Origin: Clostridium sp. BJN0013
GTDB taxonomy: Bacteria; Bacillota; Clostridia; Clostridiales; Clostridiaceae
Reading direction: 5' to 3'
NCBI RefSeq assembly: GCF_040939125.1
Contig: NZ_CP162495.1
Location: 62,001 to 126,000 of the forward strand
DNA: 64,000 nt
In this document: positions 32,983 to 42,343 of the stretch, in pieces
How the letters are laid out: each line of letters opens with the position of its first letter
Numbering within the stretch: the first letter of the stretch is position 1
Position numbers and translations under genes: made by a program
Notes under the pieces: model-generated
Told to the model about the DNA's origin: nothing
Seen by the model: the letters and a program-made list of their open reading frames with translations, nothing else
Database searches by the model: none

Positions 32983-33849
32983 ATGCCTATAAATCAATGC
33001 AAAAGGTATTTTTTAAAGGAATGTAATAGTATTGATGAATTTTGGAAGGAACTATGTCCTGAAAAGCCTTTAGGACATAAAAGAGGAAGATTTATTTATA
33101 GAGGTCAAAGAGATGATACATGGCCTTTAGTTCCCAGTATATTAAGAATTAATGAAAAAATTAATGGTAAAAGTCCTATAAGATGTGAAGAGCAAGTACG
33201 TAATGAACTTATGATATTAAATTATTTTGTGGATCAATGTGATTTGATTGGAATCAGTATCATAAATGATTCTTTGGAATTTCGAAAAAAATACTTAGAT
33301 TTTAAAGTAGGGAATGGAAATGATAAATCTTTTATTGATCCATCAAATTGGCCCAGTGAGGAATTGTTAGAATTAATGGCATTAGCACAGCATTGTGGAG
33401 TGCCAACTAGTCTGATTGATTGGTCAAAACGTTCATATGTAGCTGCATATTTTGCTGCTTCATCAGCTTTGAAACATTATGAAGAAAATAATGATAAAAA
33501 ATTGGCAGTATGGGCTTTGGATATAGAAAAGATTAAGTTATATAAAAATATTAAGTTAATTAAGGTTCCAGGTTCAACTAGTAACAACCTTGCTGCTCAG
33601 TCTGGTCTATTTACTTTTCTTAAACAACCAGGTAAAATGGGGGATATATTTTCCCCTAAATTTTTAGAAAATGAATTTAAAAATACACCAGATACTCCTT
33701 TATGGAAAATAACATTACCTGTTAAATATTCTGTAGAAATACTTAAGTTGTGTAAGTTATATGGAGTTTCAGGTGCAACCTTATTTCCTAATTATAATGG
33801 TGCTTCACGTTCTGTTCTTGACTATATAAACACTATTTTAATAAAGTGA
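32983..33849 (+). CDS. FRG-domain protein
   Basis: 288 aa from the ATG at 32983; a GTG at 32968 is possible. The FRG signature is FIYRGQRDDTWPLVPSILR at about 25-44, with a second block LMALAQHCGVPTSLIDWS and VAAYFAASSAL at about 120-150. The domain is named for its conserved F-x-RG residues, is widespread in phage and defence islands, and has unknown biochemical activity. The gene is alone between GtrA and a dispersed repeat. Confidence 0.8.
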   Translation: MPINQCKRYFLKECNSIDEFWKELCPEKPLGHKRGRFIYRGQRDDTWPLVPSILRINEKINGKSPIRCEEQVRNELMILNYFVDQCDLIGISIINDSLEFRKKYLDFKVGNGNDKSFIDPSNWPSEELLELMALAQHCGVPTSLIDWSKRSYVAAYFAASSALKHYEENNDKKLAVWALDIEKIKLYKNIKLIKVPGSTSNNLAAQSGLFTFLKQPGKMGDIFSPKFLENEFKNTPDTPLWKITLPVKYSVEILKLCKLYGVSGATLFPNYNGASRSVLDYINTILIK

Positions 33850-33864
33850 ATCTTATAAAGGAAC

Positions 33865-33956
33865 TTTATTCAAGAGTATAACAATGCCTAAGTGCCTACA
33901 CTCACTTTAAAGAAGCTGGGTGTGGAATGTTAGCTAATTGGGAAACCTTGAATAAA
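33865..33956 (-). repeat. Dispersed ~90-bp element, copy B, with 10-bp terminal inverted repeats
   Basis: TTTATTCAAG (33865-33874) and CTTGAATAAA (33947-33956) are perfect inverted ends. Between them lie CACTTTAAAGAAGCTGGG and TTAGCTAATTG, matching copy A in reverse orientation. The structure resembles a MITE or a structured RNA element. Confidence 0.6.
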
Positions 33957-33975
33957 TATAAATTAATTAAGATAT

Positions 33976-35079
33976 TTATTTTCTAAATTTTACAATAATA
34001 TTTACTACCTCAGAGGTTGACCCTATACGTATAGGTGGTCCCCAGGTACCGGCGCCACAGGATACTATAACCTGTAATCTTCCAGTTTTAAGATATCCGT
34101 AATGAATTTTAAAAAGTTTATTTGTTATAATATTAAAGGGAAAAAATTGTCCTTTATGAGTGTGACCGGATAATTGTAAATCAATCCCAGCATTTTCTGA
34201 CTCATGAATATTTATGGGCTGATGATCTAGCATAATTATAGGTAATTTATTGTTTATTCCTTCCATAAGTTCTGATAATTTCATTCGTTTTTGTTTACTT
34301 ATCATTTCATAAGACTTATCTTCACGTCCAATAATATAAAAGCTGTTTGCTATTTCTACTATATTATCCCTAAGTACATTAATTTTTGCTTCATTAAGTT
34401 TATCTACTACATATGATAAATCTCCACTTAAGTAATCATGGTTTCCTAGGCAGGCATATACACCATATTTACTGTTGATTTTATGAAAATCATTTATTAT
34501 TTTATGCTTTATAAAAGGTAATATATCGTCTAGTATATCTCCTGTAATGAAAACAATATCTGGATTTAAATTGTTTATAGTATTAATTATTTTGTTTTGT
34601 CTTTTGTCATTTATATTACTAATATGTATGTCAGATATCATAACGATGTTAAGTTCTTTTAAAATAGTTTCATTTTTAGGTATGGTTAAATTATATGATG
34701 TGATTTTAAGTTTTTTGCCATTAAATGTGCCATATATCAGTAAGATTATTATTAATATAATAACAGATAGTACAAATAAATTAGCAAATATATAAGTATT
34801 GTTACTTAGATTTTCAGAAAAATGTATCAACTTATTTAAAAAAACAATAATATTGAAAATTACAATGGAAATTATAAAATAAGATAAAATGACTAGCCAA
34901 TAGGAACCCAGAGTATAAAAAATGCTTCGGAGAGAATAAGGTAGAAATTTATTTGCAGCGATTCCAATAATTACACATATAACAATAATAGAAAAAAATG
35001 CCCAGTAAATATTTTGATTTAAAAAAGCTATATTCATACTAAGAAGATGCCATCCACAAAGTCCTATATAGTAATTCAA
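33976..35079 (-). CDS. Membrane-anchored metallophosphoesterase
   Basis: 367 aa from a TTG at 35079. About four N-terminal hydrophobic segments are followed by a calcineurin-like phosphoesterase domain: MISDIHISN, FITGDILDD, YACLGNHDYL, LDHQP and LSGHTHKGQ, the metal ligands of the YkuE-type family. The frame stays open upstream with a further hydrophobic stretch (YYVLTSIFILLFGAL) but no good start codon, so the true N-terminus may be longer with a rare start. Substrate unknown; related enzymes act on lipid or sugar phosphates at the membrane. Confidence 0.8.
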   Translation of the reverse strand: MNYYIGLCGWHLLSMNIAFLNQNIYWAFFSIIVICVIIGIAANKFLPYSLRSIFYTLGSYWLVILSYFIISIVIFNIIVFLNKLIHFSENLSNNTYIFANLFVLSVIILIIILLIYGTFNGKKLKITSYNLTIPKNETILKELNIVMISDIHISNINDKRQNKIINTINNLNPDIVFITGDILDDILPFIKHKIINDFHKINSKYGVYACLGNHDYLSGDLSYVVDKLNEAKINVLRDNIVEIANSFYIIGREDKSYEMISKQKRMKLSELMEGINNKLPIIMLDHQPINIHESENAGIDLQLSGHTHKGQFFPFNIITNKLFKIHYGYLKTGRLQVIVSCGAGTWGPPIRIGSTSEVVNIIVKFRK

Positions 35080-35216
35080 TGCTCCAAATAATAGTATGAA
35101 TATACTTGTTAATACATAATAAGTCAGTTTAATGCACCCACTTTCAAAAATATTTAGTGTGTCTATTTTAACCTTGAAATATAGGTAATTTAAGTATATT
35201 AGAATATAACTTTATA

Positions 35217-35906
35217 TCAAACCCTAAGTCTATATCCTGCACCCCATACCGTTTCTATGTATTGGGGCTTAGAGGCATGAAGTTCTATCTTCTCACGTAT
35301 TCTTCTTATATGTACTGTAACAGTGGCATTATCACCTATGGAGCCAAGGCCCCATATTTTTTCAAACAATTCTTCCCTGCTGAATACTCTGTTGGGATTC
35401 TCCGCCATATATAGTAAAATGTCAAATTCTTTTTGGGCCAAAGTTACTTCCTTGCCATTTACAAAGACTTGTCTGGAGTCTTTCAATATTTCCAATCCTC
35501 TTATTATTAATTTATTGCGTTTTAAATTAAATTTACTTTTGATTCTTTCATAATTTTGAATATGTGATTTAACTCTTGCAACTAGTTCGCCGGGGCTAAA
35601 AGGTTTTGTAATATAATCATCTGCCCCTAAGGTGAATCCCTTAATTTTATCAATTTCCTCTTTTTTAGCAGAAACTAAAAGTATGGGGATATCCTTTTTA
35701 TCCTGTATACTGCGTAAAATACTGTAGCCATTAATTTTAGGGAGCATTATATCTAGAATCAATAAGTCGAATTTATTATTATTTAAGATATTTAAGCCTT
35801 TTACTCCTTCTGTGCATATAGTGACTTCGAATCCTTCTAATTCAAGATAATCCTTTTGGAGTTCTGCTATGCTTAAATCATCTTCAATTATTAAAATCTT
35901 TCTCAT
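35217..35906 (-). CDS. OmpR-family response regulator
   Basis: 229 aa. The receiver domain (1-120) has D9/D10, phosphoacceptor D52 (LLILDIMLP), S79 and K101. The winged-helix domain (about 130-228) ends ATVTVHIRRIREKIE and YIETVWGAGYRLRV. It follows the sensor kinase on the same strand and probably controls the ABC transporter and secreted protein upstream. Confidence 0.92.
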   Translation of the reverse strand: MRKILIIEDDLSIAELQKDYLELEGFEVTICTEGVKGLNILNNNKFDLLILDIMLPKINGYSILRSIQDKKDIPILLVSAKKEEIDKIKGFTLGADDYITKPFSPGELVARVKSHIQNYERIKSKFNLKRNKLIIRGLEILKDSRQVFVNGKEVTLAQKEFDILLYMAENPNRVFSREELFEKIWGLGSIGDNATVTVHIRRIREKIELHASKPQYIETVWGAGYRLRV

Positions 35907-35992
35907 AAATAACCTCTTTCATACATTTGGTATTATGTATTTGATTTGTTTTTTATATTGATTAAAGGAAAGGTTGTCCTGATATAGATCTC

Positions 35993-37429
35993 TTAACTAA
36001 CTTTTCCAATGGATATTAGTATACTTGTTCCTTTGAGTTCATTAGATACAGCCCATATCTTACCATTATGGCCTTCTACAATTTGTTTTGATATAGCAAG
36101 ACCTAAACCACTTCCTGAAGCATTGCTTCTTGAAGAATCTCCTCTATAGAACTTATTAAATATTTTATTTACATCATTTTCATTAATACCACATCCATTA
36201 TCTTTTATTTCAATTATTATACTTGAAGCAGTTTCCCTGAGAAATATAATTATTTTTCCTTCTTCTTTATCCATATATTTTCTAGAATTATCAATTATAT
36301 TTAATATGACTCTCATGAATCTCTCTTTATCTATCATAACATATTTTGAATTTTTCAAGTGACTTTGTAAGTTTATTTTTATGTTAAATTTATTAAGTTC
36401 TGGTTCACTTTCAAGAATACAGTAATTAAAATAGTCCACAACATCTGTCTTTTCGTAGTTGAAGGGAATCTGTTTTAAATTTAACTTAGAATATAAAAGC
36501 AGATCATCTATCATATTGTTAATTTGCATTGTTTTTTTATGTATAGTTTTCAAATAATGTTCTAGTTTTTCAGGAGTGTTAGCTACACCGTCTAAAATCC
36601 CTTGGACATATCCTTCTATAGAAGTTATTGGAGTCTTTAAATCATGAGATATACTGGAAACAAGTAATTTTCGGTTGTCGTCATATTTTATTTTTGCATT
36701 AATTGAATCTTTCAATTTTATCCTCATCTGTTCAAAATCAGTACAAAGTTCTCTTATCTCTTTATCTCCCGTTTCTGCAATTTCAAAATTTAATTCTCCA
36801 TTTCGTATTTTTGACATGGATTCTTTTAGCAATGTTATAGGAGTCAATATTTTTTTGGAAAATATATATGATACAAGAATACTTGTTAGAATAGACGAAA
36901 TCAAAAATATAGCTAAAATAGCTATTATAAAGTTTTTCAAAACGTCCGTTTCTTTTCTTATAGGAGTTAAAAATATTACCTTTCCTTGTAATTCATTATT
37001 AAATTGAAGAGGAAAAGATTTTACGGAATAATAGGTAGTTCCTATAGTTACCAGATTTTTTGAAGATTTATTATTTGCCTCACTTAATGAATTTTCTATA
37101 TCCATTTTATCCATATTATCGGAATAAAATATAATAGCATCATTTTTTATTATTATAATCTTACCATCTATAAGTGCAAGTTTTTGATTTAAAAACTTTT
37201 CAAATTCTGTACCTTTTATATTTTTAATATTAGATTTGGATATTTCTTTTATCGTATTTAATAATTCAGACCTTATGTATGCAGATTCTTTAAATTTATC
37301 ATAGTTTATACTGGTGTCAAAAAATTTTGAAGATATTGATACAAATATAATTGCAATTATGCTTGCGATTATAAAAGGAATTATTATTGTTAAAGTATTA
37401 TAAAGAATCATTCGTCTTTTTATGTTCAT
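35993..37429 (-). CDS. Sensor histidine kinase
   Basis: 478 aa from an ATG at 37429 with GAGGTG upstream; a longer frame overlaps the permease gene. Two membrane segments (about 10-34 and 167-192) flank an extracytoplasmic sensor, then HAMP, HisKA with H262 (SSISHDLKTP) and HATPase with NIIDNSRKY, KDNGCGI and GSGLGLAISK. Pairs with the response regulator. The set kinase/regulator/ABC transporter is typical of envelope-stress or peptide-resistance modules. Confidence 0.9.
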   Translation of the reverse strand: MNIKRRMILYNTLTIIIPFIIASIIAIIFVSISSKFFDTSINYDKFKESAYIRSELLNTIKEISKSNIKNIKGTEFEKFLNQKLALIDGKIIIIKNDAIIFYSDNMDKMDIENSLSEANNKSSKNLVTIGTTYYSVKSFPLQFNNELQGKVIFLTPIRKETDVLKNFIIAILAIFLISSILTSILVSYIFSKKILTPITLLKESMSKIRNGELNFEIAETGDKEIRELCTDFEQMRIKLKDSINAKIKYDDNRKLLVSSISHDLKTPITSIEGYVQGILDGVANTPEKLEHYLKTIHKKTMQINNMIDDLLLYSKLNLKQIPFNYEKTDVVDYFNYCILESEPELNKFNIKINLQSHLKNSKYVMIDKERFMRVILNIIDNSRKYMDKEEGKIIIFLRETASSIIIEIKDNGCGINENDVNKIFNKFYRGDSSRSNASGSGLGLAISKQIVEGHNGKIWAVSNELKGTSILISIGKVS

Positions 37430-37442
37430 ATAAATTAACACC

Positions 37443-38195
37443 TCAAAAATCTTTTTTATCAAACATATAATAAGCTGTTGTAAATAATATTATAATATAA
37501 CTTAACATCATTATAAAATTACGAAATACTTTTATAAACGGTATATTATCCATAATCCATAGAGTATGCCACCCCATAATGGATGTAAATAAAATTCCCG
37601 AATAAGATGGAAAGAAAATAGCAAGTACTTTAAATGAAATAAATACTAGTACAGAAAGAAAAAATACGGCTATTCCACTTTTTAATATATTTGTGAACAA
37701 AACAATCATAAGACATAGGATTATCATAGGTATTAAAGTTACTATGTAGGAAATTACTATTTTAATAATATTCTCCCAAGTAAAAGAATTAGCATTAAAT
37801 ATTAGTCCTGATATTATAGAAAAGACCATTATAATCATTAAAGTTATAAATATAATTATAATTATTGCACTTATTTTTACAATAAAAAGCTTTAATCTTG
37901 AGATAGGTTTTGTTAGACATATTTTCATAGTATTATGAGAAGATTCACCAGAAAAACTATCAATAGTAATAAGAGCTATGAGCAAAGGTAACAGTGTGTT
38001 TATAAATACAGAAAGAACCAGCAGGGAAAATTCTGTGCTGGAAACACCTCTGAGTCCAAAATTATTTCTTACCACTAAAATAAAAACTTGTCCAAGTATA
38101 ATAAATATTATGGACAATATAGCTACTATTAAAACTTTTTTATTTTTATATAATTTTTCCAATTCATTTATTAGTGTTGCTTTAATTCCTGTCAT
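37443..38195 (-). CDS. ABC transporter permease (ABC-2 type)
   Basis: 250 aa with six hydrophobic segments. The start MTGIKATLINELEKLYKNKK and the FSGESSHNTMKICLTKPISR loop fit bacitracin/lantibiotic-type ABC-2 permeases. Its start overlaps the ATPase gene by 14 nt, so the two are translationally coupled. Likely exports or expels an antimicrobial peptide or lipid II-binding drug. Confidence 0.85.
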   Translation of the reverse strand: MTGIKATLINELEKLYKNKKVLIVAILSIIFIILGQVFILVVRNNFGLRGVSSTEFSLLVLSVFINTLLPLLIALITIDSFSGESSHNTMKICLTKPISRLKLFIVKISAIIIIIFITLMIIMVFSIISGLIFNANSFTWENIIKIVISYIVTLIPMIILCLMIVLFTNILKSGIAVFFLSVLVFISFKVLAIFFPSYSGILFTSIMGWHTLWIMDNIPFIKVFRNFIMMLSYIIILFTTAYYMFDKKDF

Positions 38196-38907
38196 TTCTA
38201 TCTACCTCACTTATAAAATAATTTTCTAAAGAAGCATAGTTGTTTAATATATTCTTAGTAGTATCTACATTAATAAGATTTCCATTATACAGAACACCAA
38301 TATGTGTACAAGTTAATTCAATATCATGTATTAGATGACTGGAAATAAAAAAAGTAGTATTTTTATTTTCTGCTAAATTTTTTATTATGTTTCTTACATC
38401 AATCATCCCTTCCACATCCAGACCGTTTAAAGGCTCATCCAAAATTATAATTTCAGGATCACATAAAATTGAAGATGCAATTCCAAGTCTTTGTTTCATT
38501 CCCAGGGAAAATTTTTCAGGTTTTTCATCTTTATATTTTAAAAGGCCTACCATATTTAAAACCTCTTCAATTTTAGCATCATCTATATTATCATAATATC
38601 TAGAAAACTGTTTTAAATTTTGAAAAGCGGTTAGATAAGAATAAGCTTCTGCATTTTCTATAATACACCCTACTTTATAAATAGCCTTTTCAAATTCTTC
38701 CAATATACTGTAACCTAATATTTTAACATCTCCTCTATCTGGTTTCACAAGTCCTGTCATTATTTTCATGGCAGTGGTTTTTCCTGCACCGTTCGGCCCT
38801 AAAAAACCAAAAATCTGGCCTCTGTATATATCTAAATTAATATTTTGTATACCTCTTCCGTTTTTGTATACTTTAGATAAATTGATTAGTTCAATAACTT
38901 TTTCCAT
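38182..38907 (-). CDS. ABC transporter ATP-binding protein (BcrA-type)
   Basis: 241 aa, AGGAGGG upstream. Walker A GPNGAGKTTAMK, Q-loop region, signature FSLGMKQRLGIA, Walker B EIIILDEPLNG and switch His in ISSHLIHD. It powers the adjacent permease. First gene after the terminator that follows the secreted protein gene. Confidence 0.93.
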   Translation of the reverse strand: MEKVIELINLSKVYKNGRGIQNINLDIYRGQIFGFLGPNGAGKTTAMKIMTGLVKPDRGDVKILGYSILEEFEKAIYKVGCIIENAEAYSYLTAFQNLKQFSRYYDNIDDAKIEEVLNMVGLLKYKDEKPEKFSLGMKQRLGIASSILCDPEIIILDEPLNGLDVEGMIDVRNIIKNLAENKNTTFFISSHLIHDIELTCTHIGVLYNGNLINVDTTKNILNNYASLENYFISEVDRNDRN

Positions 38908-38943
38908 TTAAATCCCTCCTAAAATTTGGTTTTATCTATCTGA

Positions 38944-38980
38944 AAACAATTTGCCGGTAATATTCCGGCAAATTGTTTTT
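38944..38980 (-). terminator. Terminator between secreted protein and ABC genes
   Basis: AACAATTTGCCGG and CCGGCAAATTGTT pair around TAATATT; on the minus strand TTTT follows. It would lower transcription from the secreted protein gene into the ABC transporter. Confidence 0.7.
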
Positions 38981-39002
38981 AATATATATTTTATCCTAGG
39001 AT

Positions 39003-40262
39003 CTAGTCTAATACTTTTCTATAGGTACCATCTAATATTATATTTGAGTTTGTATAATTGTTAATATTGAAATATATACTCGCATTATTAGGTTGAATAT
39101 AAATATCTCCAGATACATTTTCATTAGATTCTGTTGTGCCATTGAATTTACCACTGAAGTTATCCTGGTTTTCACCTAAAGTTCCAGTGAATTTTATACT
39201 TTCATTACCATTTGCATAATTTTCATATCCTTTTAAATACTCTTTAGAATAACTTCCAGTTATAGTCTTATTATCTATTTTTTCAATGTTCACAACAGCT
39301 TTTCCTATTTTTGTAAATTTATCATCATCTTCTACTATAATATCTGATGTATATTTTCCCTCATATTTCTGAGGATTAGTTAATTTAGTATAATCTCTTT
39401 CTATATTTTTTATTACTTTTTCTTTAGATAAATCAGGTTTTGTTACAGTAGTTGAATTTATATTTTCTATTTTTACTAAAACTTCTAAAGTAACCTGATG
39501 TTCAGCACCATTTTTGTCCGTACCATTTAAAGTTCCAGAAGCCAAAATATTTTTAATTAAACCATTTTTATCCGTAGTCATATTGCCTTTTACACCATTT
39601 ACAAAAATATTTTTTGTGAGTTTAGGTATAACATCTTCACTGCTATTTGTATTGCCATAGGAACTTTTAAACTGAAAAGATGTAAGGGCATTTATAAGAG
39701 TAGGAATTTGAGTATTATTTAAAGAGCCAGATATCTCTTTAGTCCCATCCTGCTTTTCAGTAACTGTTACAGAATCCTTTAAATTTCCTACAAGGGCATC
39801 TGCTATTTTTTCGATATCAGCTGCCTTATCTTCCTTAAAAGGATTTTCTAATACACTATGATTTTTATCTTTTTCATTAGAATATTCAGTTAAATAGTAC
39901 ACATTTTCATTGGCATTGGGACTTTTAGTTATATAACCACTTTTATCTCTATAAAAATAATTTTCTGTTTTAGTGGAGCCTTTAATACTGGCATTTGTAC
40001 TTTCCTCTGAATTTTTAGATATATCATACTTATTAATTAAACTTTCTGATATTATTGTATTTCCATTATCTTTTACCACAAAGGATGCATCTACGGTGAA
40101 GTTTGAAAGGGTGCTAGTACAATTTTCTGCAGTATATTTTAAAGAATCTTTTAATTGATCATAACCACTTTTAGATGCTACTTCAGCCATAGCAGTAGTG
40201 GCAAACATCATAATTCCCACTGTAAAACTTATGGTCATAGCTGTTTTTTTCTTAAGTTTCAT
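39003..40262 (-). CDS. Secreted or surface protein of unknown function
   Basis: 419 aa with a clear signal peptide (MKLKKKTAMTISFTVGIMMF, cleavage after TTAMA). The mature part is Asn/Ser/Thr/Lys-rich and beta-predicted, with no Cys, no anchor and no catalytic motif. Similar exported proteins occur next to regulator/kinase/ABC sets in clostridia. GGAGA lies upstream. A role in sensing or binding the transporter substrate is only inferred from position. Confidence 0.65.
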   Translation of the reverse strand: MKLKKKTAMTISFTVGIMMFATTAMAEVASKSGYDQLKDSLKYTAENCTSTLSNFTVDASFVVKDNGNTIISESLINKYDISKNSEESTNASIKGSTKTENYFYRDKSGYITKSPNANENVYYLTEYSNEKDKNHSVLENPFKEDKAADIEKIADALVGNLKDSVTVTEKQDGTKEISGSLNNTQIPTLINALTSFQFKSSYGNTNSSEDVIPKLTKNIFVNGVKGNMTTDKNGLIKNILASGTLNGTDKNGAEHQVTLEVLVKIENINSTTVTKPDLSKEKVIKNIERDYTKLTNPQKYEGKYTSDIIVEDDDKFTKIGKAVVNIEKIDNKTITGSYSKEYLKGYENYANGNESIKFTGTLGENQDNFSGKFNGTTESNENVSGDIYIQPNNASIYFNINNYTNSNIILDGTYRKVLD

Positions 40263-40582
40263 TTCTTCATCTCCTTTTTATATTTTATGGGGAAGTACTT
40301 CCTAATTATATTTTAAAATATGTATCTCTATTTTATCTAAACTAATTATAAACAAAATCTAAACTTTTTAGGGTGATAAGATATAATAAATTAGGTGTAA
40401 TTTATTTTGTTAAATACATTAAATATAAAAATTTTAAAGAAATATTAGAAGTTTATTTATAAATTTGAAAAATTTGATTTATATAGTCTGGTGTGTTATA
40501 TTTAACAGTAGCTTAAATAACCAGTAAATGATTTAAACACGGATATATTTTAATTATCACTGAAAGTAAGGAGAGTATAAAT
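40263..40582 (+). other. Non-coding interval
   Basis: AT-rich spacer between divergent genes (secreted protein to the left, 53-aa protein to the right). It should contain both promoters. I see no strong hairpin or riboswitch. Confidence 0.4.
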
Positions 40583-40744
40583 ATGGAAAATATAGGCATT
40601 AACAATTTTATTTCTATTGTTATAGGAATATTTTTAGTTTTATTATGTTGTATAATTTCTTATCTTTTTCAAAAGCACCTATTTAGTAAATATAAAAATA
40701 AAGTAAAAAATATAGTAGATAAGGATGATAAACCTATATCTTAA
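40583..40744 (+). CDS. Small single-span membrane protein, 53 aa
   Basis: ATG with AAGGAGAG about 8 nt upstream. Residues 8-29 are hydrophobic (FISIVIGIFLVLLCCIISYLF), followed by a lysine-rich cytoplasmic tail. It converges on the ger operon and ends 1 nt before the gerAB-like stop. Function unknown. Confidence 0.6.
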   Translation: MENIGINNFISIVIGIFLVLLCCIISYLFQKHLFSKYKNKVKNIVDKDDKPIS

Positions 40745-40745
40745 G

Positions 40746-41834
40746 TTATCCTCTTTTCTTTAAAAGTAGTGCTGTAAAAAAAAGAAACATTTCCAATCCA
40801 CTCTCAACCAATATAGCCATAAAAGGATATGAATAAAGACCAAAGGCTACTAACTCCATGCTATTTTTAAATGAGGTCATGCTGATAACAAAAGAAAGTA
40901 GTACAGTCGGCAATACAAGAGGTTTATATGTACTTAATCCTATAATTTGAGATATCCCTAAACTGAAAGCCCATATCATATTTGATGAAGCTATAATCCC
41001 CGCTCCAATAAAAATCATGAGCCAGATAGCTTCCACACGTTCAAAAAATTCACCAATGTGGACAAATCTTGTGATTTCAAGGATAGCATTAAGCATATTT
41101 TTGGCTTGTGGATAACTAAATATTCCTATTGTACTAATAATAAATATAATAATAATGAAAGTACCTATGCTCACAGCAATAAATTTTCCAATAAAGCCAT
41201 TCTCAGGGTGATTACAAATGGGGATGTACATTCCCATGATAATACATATTCCTATGAAAGATAAAATAATGGGAGTACCTGTTAAAGTTGGATATAGACC
41301 AACCTCAAACTGTGGTTTAAGCCTATCTATTTTTATATCCGGGATAATAAATAAAAAAAGTACAATGGAACTAAATAAATATACCGGTCCTAAAATTTCA
41401 CACACTCTTCCTATTACTTCTATCCCTTTTATAACAGCATAACCAATTACAATATAAGAAGCAATGAGAAATACCAATTCTGAAGTTTTAGGAAAGAATA
41501 CTACATTAAGAATCATACTTAATGCCCTTTGTAATGTAGCAGAAACCAGTAAAAAGAAAATAGGAAATAATATTCCTATAATTTTACCCAACTTTTTTCC
41601 AAGAATAGTCATACTGTATTGCACCATGTTCTGCCCTGGAAATCTTATGCCCATATAAGCATAGACCACAGCTAAGAGAACATCCAAAAACCAGGCTAAA
41701 ATTGCAGCTAACCAGGCATCTCTTCTTGCCTGAAAGATTAATAGTGATAATACTTGCAAGCCGGTAAAAGAGGTAATAATACAAAAAAGTAACCATATAA
41801 ATTGATTTGTACTAATAACTTCTTTTTCATGCAT
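40746..41834 (-). CDS. Spore germination receptor B subunit (GerAB/GerKB type)
   Basis: 362 aa with about ten membrane segments, APC-superfamily fold. It starts EVISTNQFIWLLFCII and has GIRFPGQNMVQYS near residue 62 and RVCEILGPVYLFS near 144, typical of GerAB. The B subunit forms the nutrient-binding and conducting part of the receptor in the spore inner membrane. It is the last gene of the operon, downstream of the IS110 insertion. Confidence 0.88.
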   Translation of the reverse strand: MHEKEVISTNQFIWLLFCIITSFTGLQVLSLLIFQARRDAWLAAILAWFLDVLLAVVYAYMGIRFPGQNMVQYSMTILGKKLGKIIGILFPIFFLLVSATLQRALSMILNVVFFPKTSELVFLIASYIVIGYAVIKGIEVIGRVCEILGPVYLFSSIVLFLFIIPDIKIDRLKPQFEVGLYPTLTGTPIILSFIGICIIMGMYIPICNHPENGFIGKFIAVSIGTFIIIIFIISTIGIFSYPQAKNMLNAILEITRFVHIGEFFERVEAIWLMIFIGAGIIASSNMIWAFSLGISQIIGLSTYKPLVLPTVLLSFVISMTSFKNSMELVAFGLYSYPFMAILVESGLEMFLFFTALLLKKRG

Positions 41835-41852
41835 ATTTTATTCATCTCCCGT

Positions 41853-42071
41853 TTATAATTTATTAAAAAATATTTTTCCTAAGGGTTCAAATAATTTTCC
41901 TATAAGATTTATTGGAGTCATTATACCTAAGTTTTTACCAATTTGGAGAAATAAGCATATTAATAATATAAACCCCACGGACAATAATTCTTTCCACATT
42001 TTTTTTTTCATTAAAGGGATTCCTTCCAGTATACATATTAGCAATATTGAAATAATTATAATTGCTGTCAT
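41853..42071 (-). CDS. Small two-span membrane protein, candidate germination receptor D subunit
   Basis: 72 aa with AAGGAGG about 10 nt upstream. Two hydrophobic segments at about 3-18 and 30-48 joined by a short basic loop (LMKKKMWKE). Such small two-span proteins accompany several gerA-type operons. The 18-nt gap to gerAB suggests co-translation. Role inferred from context only. Confidence 0.6.
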   Translation of the reverse strand: MTAIIIISILLICILEGIPLMKKKMWKELLSVGFILLICLFLQIGKNLGIMTPINLIGKLFEPLGKIFFNKL

Positions 42072-42283
42072 TTAGCTTTTTCCTCCTTAAGGTACCTTAA
42101 AACTAGTTAGTATACTTAATCATTTGATATAACAGAATCTTTAATTATACCTATATTAGTTATTTTAATTTTAAAAGTAATTTTATAATTTATATTTGGA
42201 AATATTTTATCCCAATTATTTTTCATAATAATCCACTTTTGGGGATGATTAACTTGAAAGAAATTCAGGTGTTTTTGAACATG

Positions 42284-42312
42284 ACAAAAAGACCTATTAA
42301 AATGAGGTCAAA
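42284..42312 (-). terminator. Terminator downstream of the IS110 transposase
   Basis: On the minus strand GACCT-CATTTTAAT-AGGTC is followed by TTTTT. It lies in the ger operon, upstream of the D and B genes, and would reduce their read-through transcription. Confidence 0.6.
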
Positions 42313-42343
42313 AAAAGAGACTTATATTATTTATAATTAAAAA

